A stretch of 64,000 nt of DNA from Sphingomonas sp. CFBP 13720 (GCF_014842075.1 NZ_JACYVA010000001.1:186001-250000); one strand, 5' to 3'; counted from the stretch's first letter, positions 27,238-36,465 are shown. Notes: generated by a model not told the origin, from the sequence alone. Translations and numbers: made by a program.

Positions 27238-28775
27238 GCGGCGACCTTCGGTACGGGCGCGGGGCAGTGCCGCGCGAGGAAAGCGTCATGCGACTGCATG
27301 CGAGCGACGGTCGCGGCAACCTGCGCGCGCGACATGGCAAGGAATTCGGCGGTGCGGGCGGGCGTCAGGCCATCGGCGAGCGGGTGCCAGCCAGTCGGCA
27401 CGACCCCCTGCCCCAGCAGCAGCTGTAACCACGCAACCTCGGCGAACAGTTCGTCGCCGTCGCGCACGATCCGGCCCGAACTGCGGAACAGATCGATCCG
27501 GTGCGCCAGCGTGTCGGGCAGCGGTGCCGCGCGCCGTTCGCGCCAGAACGGCTCGTCGCGTCCGTTCAGATGGTAATGCGCGATCAGGAAGTCGCGGACC
27601 TGCACCCATTCGCGTTCGGACTGGCGGTTATATTCGGCGATATCCGCTGCACGGGGGCTGGCGACCGGCCACAGCGACAGAAGCCGGGCGATTCCCGACT
27701 GGACCAGATGGATCGACGTCGATTCCAGCGGTTCGAGGAACCCCGCCGCCAGCCCCAGTCCGACGCAATTGCCGACCCACGCCGTCCGCCTGCGCCCGGT
27801 GCGGAACCGCAGCGGTCGGGGATCTGCCAACGCCGCGCCGTCGAGGTTGCCGAGCAGGATCGCCGCCGCTTCGTCGTCGGACAGGTAATCGCTGGAATAG
27901 ACCAGCCCGTTGCCGGTGCGGTGTTGCAGGGGAATCCGCCACTGCCATCCTGCCGCCCGTGCGGTTGCGCGGGTAAACGGCGTGGTTGGGCCGTTCGATG
28001 CGCTGGGCACCGCCAGCGCGCGGTCGCACGGCAGCAACGCGGACCAGTCGTCCCACGCAGCCCCCATCGTGCGGCCGAGCAGCAACGACGCGAACCCCGA
28101 ACAGTCGATATAGAAATCGGCGGCGATCGTACGGCCATCGTCCAGCGTCAGCGCCGCGATGGTGCCCGCTTCGCCGTTCTGTGCGACATCGACCACCTGC
28201 CCTTCGACCCGCGCCACGCCGTTACGTTCGGCAAGCGCGCGCAGATAAGCCGCATAGCGCGCCGTATCGAAATGATAGGCCCATGCTAGGCCGATTGGCA
28301 GGTCGGACGTACCGACATCGCGGGCGAAGCGCCCGTCGCGCGCCGCCACGGCGCTGGCGCTATGGTCCCACAGGCTGGCCGGATCGGCGGCACCGCCCTG
28401 CGCCAGCCAGTAATGATGGAACGGCACCAGCCCCAACGCGCGGCCGATCGTGCCGAACCCATGGAGATAGCGGCTGTCACCACCGCTCCACCCGGCGAAT
28501 TCGATCCCCAGCTTGAAGCTGCCGCCGGTCCTCGCAACGAAATCATCTTCGTCGATACCGAGATGACGGTTGAACAACCCCAGTTGCGGGATCGTCGCCT
28601 CACCCACCCCGACCGTCCCGATCGCATCCGATTCGATCAGCGTGATCCGCGTTCCCGCCGGCAGGAAGCGCGCGAGTGCCGCTGCCGCCATCCAGCCGGC
28701 GGTGCCGCCACCGACGATCGCGACATGGGCGATGGGGGATTGTGAGGGAGCTGCGAGGGTGTCGGGTCGTATCAT
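27234..28775 (-). CDS. Flavin-dependent tryptophan-halogenase family protein in starch operon
   Basis: A 513-residue FAD enzyme of the tryptophan halogenase family. It has GGGTAGWMAA (FAD GxGxxG, residues 22-31), VGVGEATIP, a lysine in GSFK at Lys88 aligning with the catalytic Lys79 of RebH, the halogenase signature WQWRIP, and EPLESTSIHLV. No signal peptide, so cytoplasmic. Key halogenation residues are present, so it is not obviously a dead homologue. Related genes commonly sit next to TonB receptors in sphingomonads, caulobacters and xanthomonads, but their natural substrate there is unknown. I chose the ATG just before the conserved FAD region. It lies between the TonB receptor and the amylase in the same direction. 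Confidence 0.9.
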   Translation of the reverse strand: MIRPDTLAAPSQSPIAHVAIVGGGTAGWMAAAALARFLPAGTRITLIESDAIGTVGVGEATIPQLGLFNRHLGIDEDDFVARTGGSFKLGIEFAGWSGGDSRYLHGFGTIGRALGLVPFHHYWLAQGGAADPASLWDHSASAVAARDGRFARDVGTSDLPIGLAWAYHFDTARYAAYLRALAERNGVARVEGQVVDVAQNGEAGTIAALTLDDGRTIAADFYIDCSGFASLLLGRTMGAAWDDWSALLPCDRALAVPSASNGPTTPFTRATARAAGWQWRIPLQHRTGNGLVYSSDYLSDDEAAAILLGNLDGAALADPRPLRFRTGRRRTAWVGNCVGLGLAAGFLEPLESTSIHLVQSGIARLLSLWPVASPRAADIAEYNRQSEREWVQVRDFLIAHYHLNGRDEPFWRERRAAPLPDTLAHRIDLFRSSGRIVRDGDELFAEVAWLQLLLGQGVVPTGWHPLADGLTPARTAEFLAMSRAQVAATVARMQSHDAFLARHCPAPVPKVAA

Positions 28776-29068
28776 GATGCAAACCGTCCGTTCATCCCGA
28801 GTAGCCTGACCAGAAACAGAACACTGCGGAGAAAACATTCGTTCGTGTCGAGCGAAGTCGAGCCAGGCGCTTGGTACGCAAGTGTCCCGACATCGCTCGA
28901 CACCAATGAGAATGCCTGTTCCCATTCATCCCGAGTAGCCATCGAGCCTGTCGAAATGGCGTATCGAAGGACTGCCAGCGTGCTTCGATACGGCGCTTCG
29001 ACAAGCTCAGCGCCTACTCAGCATGGACGGGCGTGGTGTAAGAAGAATTCCGACACCGCGCCCCGCCA
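28776..29068. repeat. Dispersed repeat in the gap between TonB receptor and halogenase
   Basis: This 293-bp gap carries no gene. It holds repeated motifs: TTCATCCCGAGTAGCC occurs near 28792 and again near 28925. Imperfect inverted arms such as CATCCCGAGTAGCC, GGCGTATCGAAGGACTG, CTTCGATACGGCGCTTCG and CAAGCTCAGCGCCTACTCA occupy 28920-29025, and GTGTCGAGCGAAGTCGAG at 28847 has a partner ATCGCTCGACACC near 28891. Such CTTCGA-tract repeats are common intergenic elements in sphingomonads. It may form stable RNA structure that separates receptor and enzyme expression. Confidence 0.65.
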
Positions 29069-31822
29069 TCAGAACCGGATCGATGCCCCCGCCAGATACC
29101 GGCGGCCGTAGCTCTGGTAATCGATCACCGCGAGATCGTAGCGTGGATCGACGGTGGCGAAGCGTTCGTCGGTCAGGTTCTGGCCCTGTACGAACAGCGA
29201 CAGTCCCTGAAGCGCGGTGCCCTTCTGGAATTCATAGCCGATCTGGGCGTCGATGATCGTTTCGTCCAGTGCGCGGCGACGCTGGCGATTGCCCGCGAAC
29301 CCCGACAATTCGCCGATGAAGGTCGAGCGATAGCGCGCCGATCCCCGGGCGCTGAAGCCCCATTTCTCGAAAAACGCGGTGCCGTTGAGCACCCATTTCG
29401 AATAGCCGGGAATATCCTCTGCCGGTGCGCCGGGCGTGGGCTGGATCTGGGTCTTGGTCCACGACCCGCCGCCGGTCACGCCGAACCCGTCGAGGAACGA
29501 CACGATCGTGCCGAGCGGCAGGGTGGTCGCCAGTTCGACGCCATAGATATTACCGCCTTCACCGTTGATCGGCACGTTGGCGAACCCGTCGGTCGTCGTG
29601 CCCGGCGGCGTGCCGGTCGGCGTCGGATAGGCGGAAAAATCGAACGCGATCTGCTGGTTGTAGACGAACGACTTCAGGTCCTTGTAAAAGAACTGCGCCG
29701 CCAGATAGCCTGCCCGTCCGAAATATTTCTCGAACGTCAGATCGTAGGAGTTGGAGCGGATCGGGCGGAGATACGGGTTGCCGCCGCTGCCCTCGATCAC
29801 GCGGTTGGTCAGGTTGTAGCCATAGGCGAGCGCGACGCGCATGTCGTCGAGGCGCGGGCGCTGCACCTGCCGCGCGGCGGCGGCGCGGATCACGAAATCA
29901 CCGGGAAGACGCAGCGACAGGTTGATGCTGGGCAGCACGTCCCAGTAATCGGTGCCGCGCGTGACCGGTTGCAACGTGCCGGCCGATGCGACCAGACCCG
30001 ATGACTTCTGTTCGGTGGCGATCGCCTGAACCCCGATATTCCCGGTCAGCAACGCCGCGCCGACTTCCTGATCGATGTCCGCCTGGACGTACATCGTCAT
30101 CACGTCCTCGGCGACGCGGAACGCCTTTGCCGGTACGTCGAGGCTGGTGTTCGGGATCAGCGTGAACACGCCGTCGGCCAGCAACTCACGCGGATCGTAG
30201 CTCAGCATTGGGCCAAGGCCGAGATAGCCGAGGCTGGTCGGTTCCTTCACATATTGGTCGGGAATACGAAGCTGACGCAGCCCGCCGCTCAGCGCCAGCA
30301 GCGCCTCGTCCGGGGTCAGCGACTTGTCGCGATCGGTATAGTTCATCCCGGCCTTCACCGCGCCGAGGAAGCCGTCCAGCTCCTTCTCGACCTCGAACCG
30401 GTATTGCGCGATCCGGTCCTTGACGATGCGATCGTTGAAATAACCCGCCTGAAGGTTCGATCCGCCCCAGCCGAGCGGATCGGTCAGCAGGATCAGGTTC
30501 GGGTCGGAATAGTCCAGCGTCGGCGTGAAGCGCGTGCCGTTTTCCCCGCTGGTGAAAGCGATCGTGTCCTTCGCCCCGACGTTCGCGCCATAGCCGGTGC
30601 CGGCATAGCTTTCGAGGATGACCTCTTCGCGATCGGTCTTGGAATAGCTGGCGTCGAACGTGGCGTTCCAGCCGTCGTCCCCGCGCCATGCCATGTTGTA
30701 GCCGAACGAATACAGCTTGGCCTTGCGCTCGAACGAGTCGTTGCGCACCACGCCCTCGACATTGTTGAACGTGCCGCCGGTGACGAAGCCGTCGCCATTC
30801 GCGGTCGCGCCGGTCAGCCGGACGGTTTCGGGCCGAGCGGGATCGTTGAAGCCATCGCCGAAGCCCAGCGGCAGTTCGATGCCGCGCTTTGTCTGGTCGT
30901 CGTTGAAGTCCGAGAAGAAGCCGTCGACCGTCACCGTCAGATTGGGGTCGGGCCGGTATTGCAGCGTGCCCGACAGGCCCAGCCGCTTGAGCTGGGTCGA
31001 GGTGACATAGGATTTCGATCCGCCGATCACAGCCTGGTTGCCGTTGACGCCGGCATAGCCCCACGCGTTGAACTCCTGAATCTGATAGGGTTCATCGAGA
31101 TAGTTGGCGGACAGCGCGACGCCGATCGTGTCATCGGCAAACTGGTCGATATAGGTGCCGGAAACGCGATAGCCCTTGTCGGTAGATCCGGCGTTCAGCT
31201 TGCCCAGATCGGCATAGGTGCCGCGTCCTCCCAGCACGATCGCGCGGCGGCCATAGTCGAGCGGACGGACGGTGCGCAGATCGACCGTGCCCGACAGCCC
31301 TTGCCCGATCAGCGTCGCCTGACCGGTTTTGTACACCAGCACCTGGCTCATGATTTCGGCGGGATACTGGTCATATTCGACCGCGCGATTGTCGCCGGTC
31401 GAGGTCTGTTCGCGACCGTTGAGCAGCGTCGTCGAAAAGTCGGGCGCGAAGCCGCGGATCGAGATGGAATTGGAACGCCCCGACACGCGCTGCGAGGTCA
31501 GGCCCGGCAGACGCGCGATCGATTCCGCGATCGATGCATCGGGCAGCTTGCCGATATCTTCCGCCGAAATGGATTCGACGACCTGATTGAGGTTCTTCTT
31601 GGCAGCGACGGCGCTTTCGAGCGAGGCGCGGAAGCCGGTAACGACGATCTCGGTATCCTCGGCGACCGGTTCGGCCTGCGTCGGGGGGGCGGCGTCCGGC
31701 GCGGTCTGCGCCGACGCGGCGGTAGCGGTGGCGGCGACCAGTGCCCCGGCAGCGATCAGCGCGCGAACGCTCGCGGTTCCGGCCAGCATGGCGCATGTCT
31801 TCGGCTGCGATGGATACCGCAT
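29069..31822 (-). CDS. TonB-dependent outer-membrane receptor for maltodextrin-type glycans
   Basis: A 917-residue TonB-dependent receptor. It has a signal peptide (cleavage near AASAQ, about residue 39), a TonB-box-like stretch TEIVVTGFR, a plug domain (AAKKNLNQVVESISAEDIGKL and LPGLTSQRVSGRSNSISIRG), then a 22-strand type barrel ending in GASIRF with terminal Phe. This is the large Xanthomonas-Caulobacter receptor family linked to sugar uptake. A GGGAGG site precedes the ATG. It leads the starch operon and is divergent from a LacI regulator, so it probably imports malto-oligosaccharides across the outer membrane. Family is certain; substrate is inferred. Confidence 0.92.
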   Translation of the reverse strand: MRYPSQPKTCAMLAGTASVRALIAAGALVAATATAASAQTAPDAAPPTQAEPVAEDTEIVVTGFRASLESAVAAKKNLNQVVESISAEDIGKLPDASIAESIARLPGLTSQRVSGRSNSISIRGFAPDFSTTLLNGREQTSTGDNRAVEYDQYPAEIMSQVLVYKTGQATLIGQGLSGTVDLRTVRPLDYGRRAIVLGGRGTYADLGKLNAGSTDKGYRVSGTYIDQFADDTIGVALSANYLDEPYQIQEFNAWGYAGVNGNQAVIGGSKSYVTSTQLKRLGLSGTLQYRPDPNLTVTVDGFFSDFNDDQTKRGIELPLGFGDGFNDPARPETVRLTGATANGDGFVTGGTFNNVEGVVRNDSFERKAKLYSFGYNMAWRGDDGWNATFDASYSKTDREEVILESYAGTGYGANVGAKDTIAFTSGENGTRFTPTLDYSDPNLILLTDPLGWGGSNLQAGYFNDRIVKDRIAQYRFEVEKELDGFLGAVKAGMNYTDRDKSLTPDEALLALSGGLRQLRIPDQYVKEPTSLGYLGLGPMLSYDPRELLADGVFTLIPNTSLDVPAKAFRVAEDVMTMYVQADIDQEVGAALLTGNIGVQAIATEQKSSGLVASAGTLQPVTRGTDYWDVLPSINLSLRLPGDFVIRAAAARQVQRPRLDDMRVALAYGYNLTNRVIEGSGGNPYLRPIRSNSYDLTFEKYFGRAGYLAAQFFYKDLKSFVYNQQIAFDFSAYPTPTGTPPGTTTDGFANVPINGEGGNIYGVELATTLPLGTIVSFLDGFGVTGGGSWTKTQIQPTPGAPAEDIPGYSKWVLNGTAFFEKWGFSARGSARYRSTFIGELSGFAGNRQRRRALDETIIDAQIGYEFQKGTALQGLSLFVQGQNLTDERFATVDPRYDLAVIDYQSYGRRYLAGASIRF

Positions 31823-31922
31823 TGTTCAATCCTCCCCGTCGGTGCTTCGATCCCCGGCTCTTTCGTCCGGTTCGTCCATACCCGTTCCTTGAAACCCCGG
31901 CGGGGCAAAGGAAAGCGGATGG

Positions 31923-31934
31923 CATACGTATTCA
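31923..31934. promoter_or_regulatory. Probable LacI-type operator between TonB receptor and regulator
   Basis: CATACGTATTCA is centred on the palindrome ATACGTAT, in the 187-bp divergent gap of the starch locus. It sits about 100 bp upstream of the receptor start and 80 bp upstream of the regulator start. It matches the AATACGTATT palindrome before glgP. Good candidate binding site for the adjacent LacI protein. Confidence 0.45.
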
Positions 31935-32009
31935 GTCATGCGCTTCCGCCGCTGTGCTTTCGCCGCTACACCCGGTCATCCCCGTTCGGGGGCAGCGGAA
32001 GGATCAGCC

Positions 32010-33035
32010 ATGAAGGTGGGCGACAAGCCGACCTCGTTCGACATCGCGGCACTGGCGGGGGTATCGCAACCCACCGTCAGCCGGGCACTGCGCGGCGACC
32101 GCATGGTCAGCGCCGCCACCCGCCTTCGGATCGAGGCGATCGCGCGGCAACTGAACTACAAGGTCGACAAGAACGCATCCGCCCTGCGCCGGGGCAGTAC
32201 ATCGACGCTGGCGCTGCTGTTCTTCGAAGACCCCGCGCCCGACGGATCGCGGATCAACCCGTTCTTCCTGTCGATGCTGGGATCGATCCTGCGCACCTGT
32301 GCGCTGCGCGGCTACGACCTGCTGACCTCGTTCCAGCAATTGTCGGCCGACTGGCATGTCGATTTCGAGGATAGTCGCAAGGCCGATGGGCTGATCCTGC
32401 TCGGCTATGGCGATTTCGACGATTACCGCGTCCGGCTGAACCAGCTGATGGCGCAGGGGACGCATTTCGTGCGCTGGGGTTCGCTCGATCCGGCGCATCC
32501 CGGCACCGTCATCGGGTGCGACAACATCGCGGGCGGGCGCGCGGCGGGGCGGCACCTGATCGATCGGGGCCGACGGCGGATCGCATTCCTTGGCGATGCG
32601 TCGAGCCAGTATCCCGAATCGCGCGACCGCTATCGCGGGCTGGTCGCGGCGCTGCGCGACGACGGCGCGACGGTCGATCCGGGGTTGCAGGTCGATGCGC
32701 TGTCGAGCGAGGCGTCCGGATATGACGCCGCGCGCCGGCTAATGGGACGCGGGATCGCGTTCGACGCCATCTTCGCCGCGTCCGACATGATCGCACTGGG
32801 CGCGGTGCGCGCGCTGGTCGAGGCGGGACGGAGCGTTCCAAAGGACGTGGCGCTGGTCGGGTTCGACGATATTCCTGCGGCCGGGATGGCGCAGCCGCCG
32901 CTGACGACGGTGCGACAGGATTATGCGCGGGCGGGCGAGCTGCTGGTCGATATGCTGATCCGGCAGATCGACCGGCGGGAAACCGCGCCGGTGCTGCTGC
33001 CGCCGGAACTGGTGGTGCGGCGGTCGAGCGGGTGA
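32010..33035 (+). CDS. LacI-family regulator of the starch/maltodextrin locus
   Basis: A 341-residue LacI/GalR regulator. The N-terminal helix-turn-helix is FDIAALAGVSQPTVSRALRG with hinge VDKNASALRRG, followed by a periplasmic-binding-like effector domain (IGCDNIAGGRAAGRHLI, FAASDMIALGAVRAL, VGFDDIPAAGMAQPPLTTV). I chose the ATG after a GGAAGGA site; an upstream in-frame ATG would add 24 residues that look non-coding. It is divergent from the TonB receptor and probably represses that operon until a maltose-type inducer binds. Effector is inferred. Confidence 0.88.
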   Translation: MKVGDKPTSFDIAALAGVSQPTVSRALRGDRMVSAATRLRIEAIARQLNYKVDKNASALRRGSTSTLALLFFEDPAPDGSRINPFFLSMLGSILRTCALRGYDLLTSFQQLSADWHVDFEDSRKADGLILLGYGDFDDYRVRLNQLMAQGTHFVRWGSLDPAHPGTVIGCDNIAGGRAAGRHLIDRGRRRIAFLGDASSQYPESRDRYRGLVAALRDDGATVDPGLQVDALSSEASGYDAARRLMGRGIAFDAIFAASDMIALGAVRALVEAGRSVPKDVALVGFDDIPAAGMAQPPLTTVRQDYARAGELLVDMLIRQIDRRETAPVLLPPELVVRRSSG

Positions 33036-33102
33036 CGGACGGCGCAGCACAAAATACCCGACGCCCTTGCATTCTATGATATAAAGTCACATCTGTGCCG
33101 CC

Positions 33103-33471
33103 ATGCGTACATCCATCTTCGACGGCGCGGCGATCGGCGCGTCGCTGCTCTGCCTGCTCCACTGCATCGGATTGCCAATCCTGTTCGCGATGCTGCCCAC
33201 CCTCGCCTCGGTCGGGCTGCCGTCGTCCGAATGGCTGCATCTGGTGCTGTTGCTGACCGCCGTACCGCTCAGTGCGGTGGCGCTGATCAGCGGGTATCGC
33301 GCGCATGGTCGAGTGGTGCCGCTGGCGATGGGCGTCGCGGGACTGGTCGCGCTGGCGTCGGGACTGGCGTTCGCCAGCGTGCCGGCGGCGGAAACGGTGT
33401 TCACCGTCGCCGGCAGCCTTGCGCTGGCCGGCGCGCATATCGGCAACTGGCGACGGATGCGGGTCGCGTGA
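33103..33471 (+). CDS. MerC-domain small membrane protein
   Basis: A 122-residue MerC-family protein with four predicted membrane helices. The first helix carries Cys17 and Cys21 in the motif CLLHC, the metal-thiol pair of MerC transporters. No other mer genes are present, so mercury transport is unlikely to be its task here; lone MerC proteins in this group may handle another soft or divalent metal. The upstream 67 bp is AT-richer than the surroundings (TTCTATGATATAAAGTC) and may contain promoter and operator. It ends 4 bp from the convergent xylC stop. Confidence 0.75.
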   Translation: MRTSIFDGAAIGASLLCLLHCIGLPILFAMLPTLASVGLPSSEWLHLVLLLTAVPLSAVALISGYRAHGRVVPLAMGVAGLVALASGLAFASVPAAETVFTVAGSLALAGAHIGNWRRMRVA

Positions 33472-33475
33472 GCGG

Positions 33476-34363
33476 TCAGATTCCCTGCGACACCGCCGTC
33501 GCGGCCACGCCCGGCACGGCAACGTCAAACGCGAACAGATTCCCCGCCAGCGGCTGCGCCGTCGCCTGATCCGCGTCGTGATGCTTGTTGGCGGTGGTGG
33601 CATAGATCGTGGTCAGGTCCGGGCCGCCGAACGCGATCTTGGTGATTGCGTCGACCGGCATCCGGACCGTTTCCAGCAACTCGCCTTCGGGCGAATAGCG
33701 GCGAATGCCCCATCCGCCGTACAGCCCGACCCACACGCACCCTTCGGCATCGACGGTCGGACCGTCGGGATGCCCTTCGGCATTCGGGATGGTGGCAAAG
33801 ATGCGCCGATCGGTCAGCGTGCCGTCGTCCGCAACGGTACAGGCGAAGATGTCGCCACCCAGCGTATCGACATGATACAGCGTCCGCCCGTCGGGGCTGA
33901 CCGCCGGACCGTTGGTGATCGCGACCGGCGGGCTGGATCGGACCGCCATACCGTCCGCCGCGAGTCGATAGACCGCGCCGGTCGCCGCGCTTTCGCCATC
34001 GTCCATCGTGCCGAACCACAACCGGCCATGCACATCGACCGTCGCGTCGTTCAGCCGATTGCCCGGCAGCGTCGGTTCGGGATCGACCAGCAGCGTGAAT
34101 GCGCCGGTCACCGGATCGAACCGGTGCAGCCCGGTCTGCAACCCGGCGACGAAGCCGCCATCGGCCGCCGGAAGGACGAAGCCGCATTGCGCGGGCGCGG
34201 CCCAGCTCTTGCGATCACCGCTTGCCGGATCGAAGCGATGGACGCGCGGCGTCTTGATACAGGTGAACCACAGTGCCGCGTCGCGTCCGACCCACACCGG
34301 CCCTTCGAGCAACGGGGCCGAAAGATCCCAGACGCTGACTGGTTCCGATCGCTGTACGTTCAT
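33476..34363 (-). CDS. xylC: SMP-30/gluconolactonase-family D-xylono-lactonase
   Basis: A 295-residue six-bladed SMP-30 lactonase. Expected metal-site segments are visible: LLEGPVW near the start (Glu), GNRLNDATVD (Asn) and the late GHPDGPTVDAEGCVW (Asp). It would open D-xylono-lactone made by the dehydrogenase whose stop lies one base upstream of its start. I chose the ATG with AGGGTGG nine bases upstream; an ATG six codons earlier overlaps the xylB end. Last gene of the xyl operon. Substrate assigned from Caulobacter-like gene content. Confidence 0.85.
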   Translation of the reverse strand: MNVQRSEPVSVWDLSAPLLEGPVWVGRDAALWFTCIKTPRVHRFDPASGDRKSWAAPAQCGFVLPAADGGFVAGLQTGLHRFDPVTGAFTLLVDPEPTLPGNRLNDATVDVHGRLWFGTMDDGESAATGAVYRLAADGMAVRSSPPVAITNGPAVSPDGRTLYHVDTLGGDIFACTVADDGTLTDRRIFATIPNAEGHPDGPTVDAEGCVWVGLYGGWGIRRYSPEGELLETVRMPVDAITKIAFGGPDLTTIYATTANKHHDADQATAQPLAGNLFAFDVAVPGVAATAVSQGI

Positions 34364-34364
34364 A

Positions 34365-35159
34365 TCACCGCCACCCTGCATCGACGAAGAAGCTGTGCCC
34401 GGTTACCAGCCGCGCGTCGTCGGAGGCAAGGAACAGGATCATCGCGGCGATATCGCCCGCGACCAGTCGCCCGTCGAGGCACTGCGCCTTCACGATCTCC
34501 GCCTCGCCTTCGGGGGTGTACCATTTGAGCTGGCGCGGCGTGCGGACGTTGCCCGGGATGACGCACACCGATCGGATGCCATCGCCGCCCAGTTCGCGCG
34601 CCAGCGAGCGGGTCAGCCCCTCGATCGCCGCCTTGGCGGTCTGGTACAACGTCAGTTCCTCCAGCGCGAGGTGCCAGCTGATCGACCCCATGTTGACGAT
34701 CACGCCCTTCCCCGCCGCCTTCATGCCCGGAATGACCGCCTGCGCCGCAAAGAACAGATGGCGCAGGTTCACCGCCATGCGGTTGTCCCAATAGGCTTCG
34801 TCGACCTGTTCGATCGTGTGGCGATCGTCGCTGGCGGCATTGTTGACCAGCACGTCGAACGGTCCGCCCTCCGCGATGGCCGACCCGATCGCAGTCTTCA
34901 ACGCGGCGATGTCGGTCAGGTCGACCCGCTGGAACGCGGGCACCGGTCCCGCGCCCGCCAGATCGTCGATCAGCGCCAGCGAGTCCGCTTCGGCGATATC
35001 GAAGAAGGTGACCTGCGCGCCCTGCCGCACGAAACCCTCCACGATCCCCGCACCGATCCCCGATCCGCCGCCGGTGACCAGCACCCGCTTGCCCGCGAGC
35101 GAGGGATAGGACGCGCGGGCATCGGGCGCGATGGGATAGGCAAAGTCTTCAGGCGACAT
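34365..35159 (-). CDS. xylB: D-xylose 1-dehydrogenase (SDR, XylB-type)
   Basis: A 264-residue short-chain dehydrogenase. Cofactor motif VTGGGSGIGAG starts near residue 28; the catalytic set is Ser159, Tyr172, Lys176. The blocks NLRHLFFAAQAV, VNMGSISWHLALE, CVIPGNVRTPRQLKWYTPEGEA and the C-terminal DAGWR closely resemble Caulobacter XylB as I remember it. It oxidises D-xylose to xylono-lactone with NAD+; related enzymes also accept L-arabinose. The start is preceded by a 162-bp gap with a hairpin after xylX. Neighbours support the xylose role. Confidence 0.92.
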   Translation of the reverse strand: MSPEDFAYPIAPDARASYPSLAGKRVLVTGGGSGIGAGIVEGFVRQGAQVTFFDIAEADSLALIDDLAGAGPVPAFQRVDLTDIAALKTAIGSAIAEGGPFDVLVNNAASDDRHTIEQVDEAYWDNRMAVNLRHLFFAAQAVIPGMKAAGKGVIVNMGSISWHLALEELTLYQTAKAAIEGLTRSLARELGGDGIRSVCVIPGNVRTPRQLKWYTPEGEAEIVKAQCLDGRLVAGDIAAMILFLASDDARLVTGHSFFVDAGWR

Positions 35160-35196
35160 GGGGCGGGTTCCGTTGATGAGAGTTCGGAAGGCATGA

Positions 35197-35218
35197 CGAA
35201 CGGACGCAGGTCCGTTCG
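35197..35218 (-). promoter_or_regulatory. Intercistronic hairpin between xylX and xylB
   Basis: A perfect 9-bp stem CGAACGGAC / GTCCGTTCG encloses the four-base loop GCAG within the 162-bp gap between xylX and xylB. No T tract follows on the transcribed strand, so an mRNA processing or stability role is more likely than full termination. Confidence 0.45.
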
Positions 35219-35321
35219 CGCCCGGCAGGGGGGCGAGGCTGTCGACCCGCGATGCTTCGATCGACCGTTTCGTCAGGCTCGATAGCCGGCGGGCACGAAC
35301 GGGTTCGGCGATCGATCGCCG

Positions 35322-36455
35322 TCAGCCGGCCAGCAGGCCGCGCCGGGCGAGATTGCGCATGAGGTCGCGAATGCCGAACGCCCACGGGTCCGCCGCCTTC
35401 GAGGTCGTCACGGTGTTGACCAGTTCGCCCAGCGATGGGGTGGCGATGCGCACCACGTCGCCCGGCTTGTGCGTGAAGCCCCGGCCCGGTTCGTCGCGGT
35501 CCTGCACCGGCGCGAACAACGTGCCGAGGAACAGGACGAAGCCGTCGGGATATTGATGCTCCGACAATGCCTGTGCGACCAGATCGTCGGGATCGCGGCT
35601 GATCTCGCGCATCGTGCTGGTGCCGGTCAGGACATAGCCCTCGGTCCCTTCGATGCGCAGGTCGACCACGGCGTCGCGTACCGTATCCATCGTGAAGCCG
35701 TCGTCGAACAGGCGGATGAACGGGCCGATCCCGGTCGATGCGTTATTGTCCTTCGCCTTGCCCAGCAGCAGCGCTGAACGTCCTTCGAAGTCGCGAAGAT
35801 TGACGTCGTTGCCCAACGTCGCGCCGACTGCCTTGCCCGCCGCATTGGCGACGATCACGATTTCGGGTTCGGGGTTGTTCCACGACGAATCGGACCGGAT
35901 GCCGACCTCCGCACCCCAGCCGACCGTCGAGAGCACGGGCGCCTTCGTGAACACCTCCGCATCGGGGCCGATCGCGACTTCCAGATATTGCGACCACATG
36001 CCCGCGTCGATCAGCGCGGCCTTCAGGTCAGCAGCTTCGCGCGAACCGGGCTTCACCGAACGGATACCGCCGCCGATCTTCGCTTCCAGATCGGCACGGA
36101 TACCCTGCGCCGCGTCCGCATCGCCACGCGCGCGTTCCTCGATCACGCGTTCGATTGCCGACACCGCGAAGGTGACGCCCGCCGCCTTCACGCATTGCAG
36201 GTCGATCGGCGACAGGATCGGCGGATGCGACCCGCCTTCGGACAGCGCGGTCACGTCGCAGACGACCGGGCCATCGAGCGTGGCCACATCGGTCCGCTCC
36301 AGCAAGTCGGCGACGGTCGCGGCGTGCGCCGACACGTCGATCACCTTGCCGCCGCGCAGCACGACCGGGGTGGGACCGTCGGCCAGTTGCATCCGCCCGA
36401 CGAGCAGCGCGGTATCGTGATCGGCCGGCAGCATCCGGCTGGCATGTTCGCTCAT
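35322..36455 (-). CDS. xylX: 2-keto-3-deoxy-D-xylonate dehydratase (XylX, FAH family)
   Basis: A 377-residue FAH-superfamily dehydratase converting 2-keto-3-deoxy-D-xylonate to alpha-ketoglutarate semialdehyde. Blocks typical of Caulobacter XylX are present: CVKAAGVTFAVSAIERVIEE, SQYLEVAIGPDAE, NNPEPEIVIV, ALGNDVNLRDFEGRSALLL and FLGTLFAPVQDRD. It follows xylD by ten bases, and its GAGGGAAG ribosome site overlaps the xylD stop. It is larger than the rhamnose-pathway hydrolase in this window and catalyses a dehydration, not a C-C cleavage. Assignment is strong by family and context. Confidence 0.9.
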   Translation of the reverse strand: MSEHASRMLPADHDTALLVGRMQLADGPTPVVLRGGKVIDVSAHAATVADLLERTDVATLDGPVVCDVTALSEGGSHPPILSPIDLQCVKAAGVTFAVSAIERVIEERARGDADAAQGIRADLEAKIGGGIRSVKPGSREAADLKAALIDAGMWSQYLEVAIGPDAEVFTKAPVLSTVGWGAEVGIRSDSSWNNPEPEIVIVANAAGKAVGATLGNDVNLRDFEGRSALLLGKAKDNNASTGIGPFIRLFDDGFTMDTVRDAVVDLRIEGTEGYVLTGTSTMREISRDPDDLVAQALSEHQYPDGFVLFLGTLFAPVQDRDEPGRGFTHKPGDVVRIATPSLGELVNTVTTSKAADPWAFGIRDLMRNLARRGLLAG

Positions 36456-36465
36456 GTCGCTTCCC

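Noticed and set aside
33103..33471. Mercury resistance operon
   Set aside because: Only a MerC-type protein is present; no merR, merA, merT or merP in the window.
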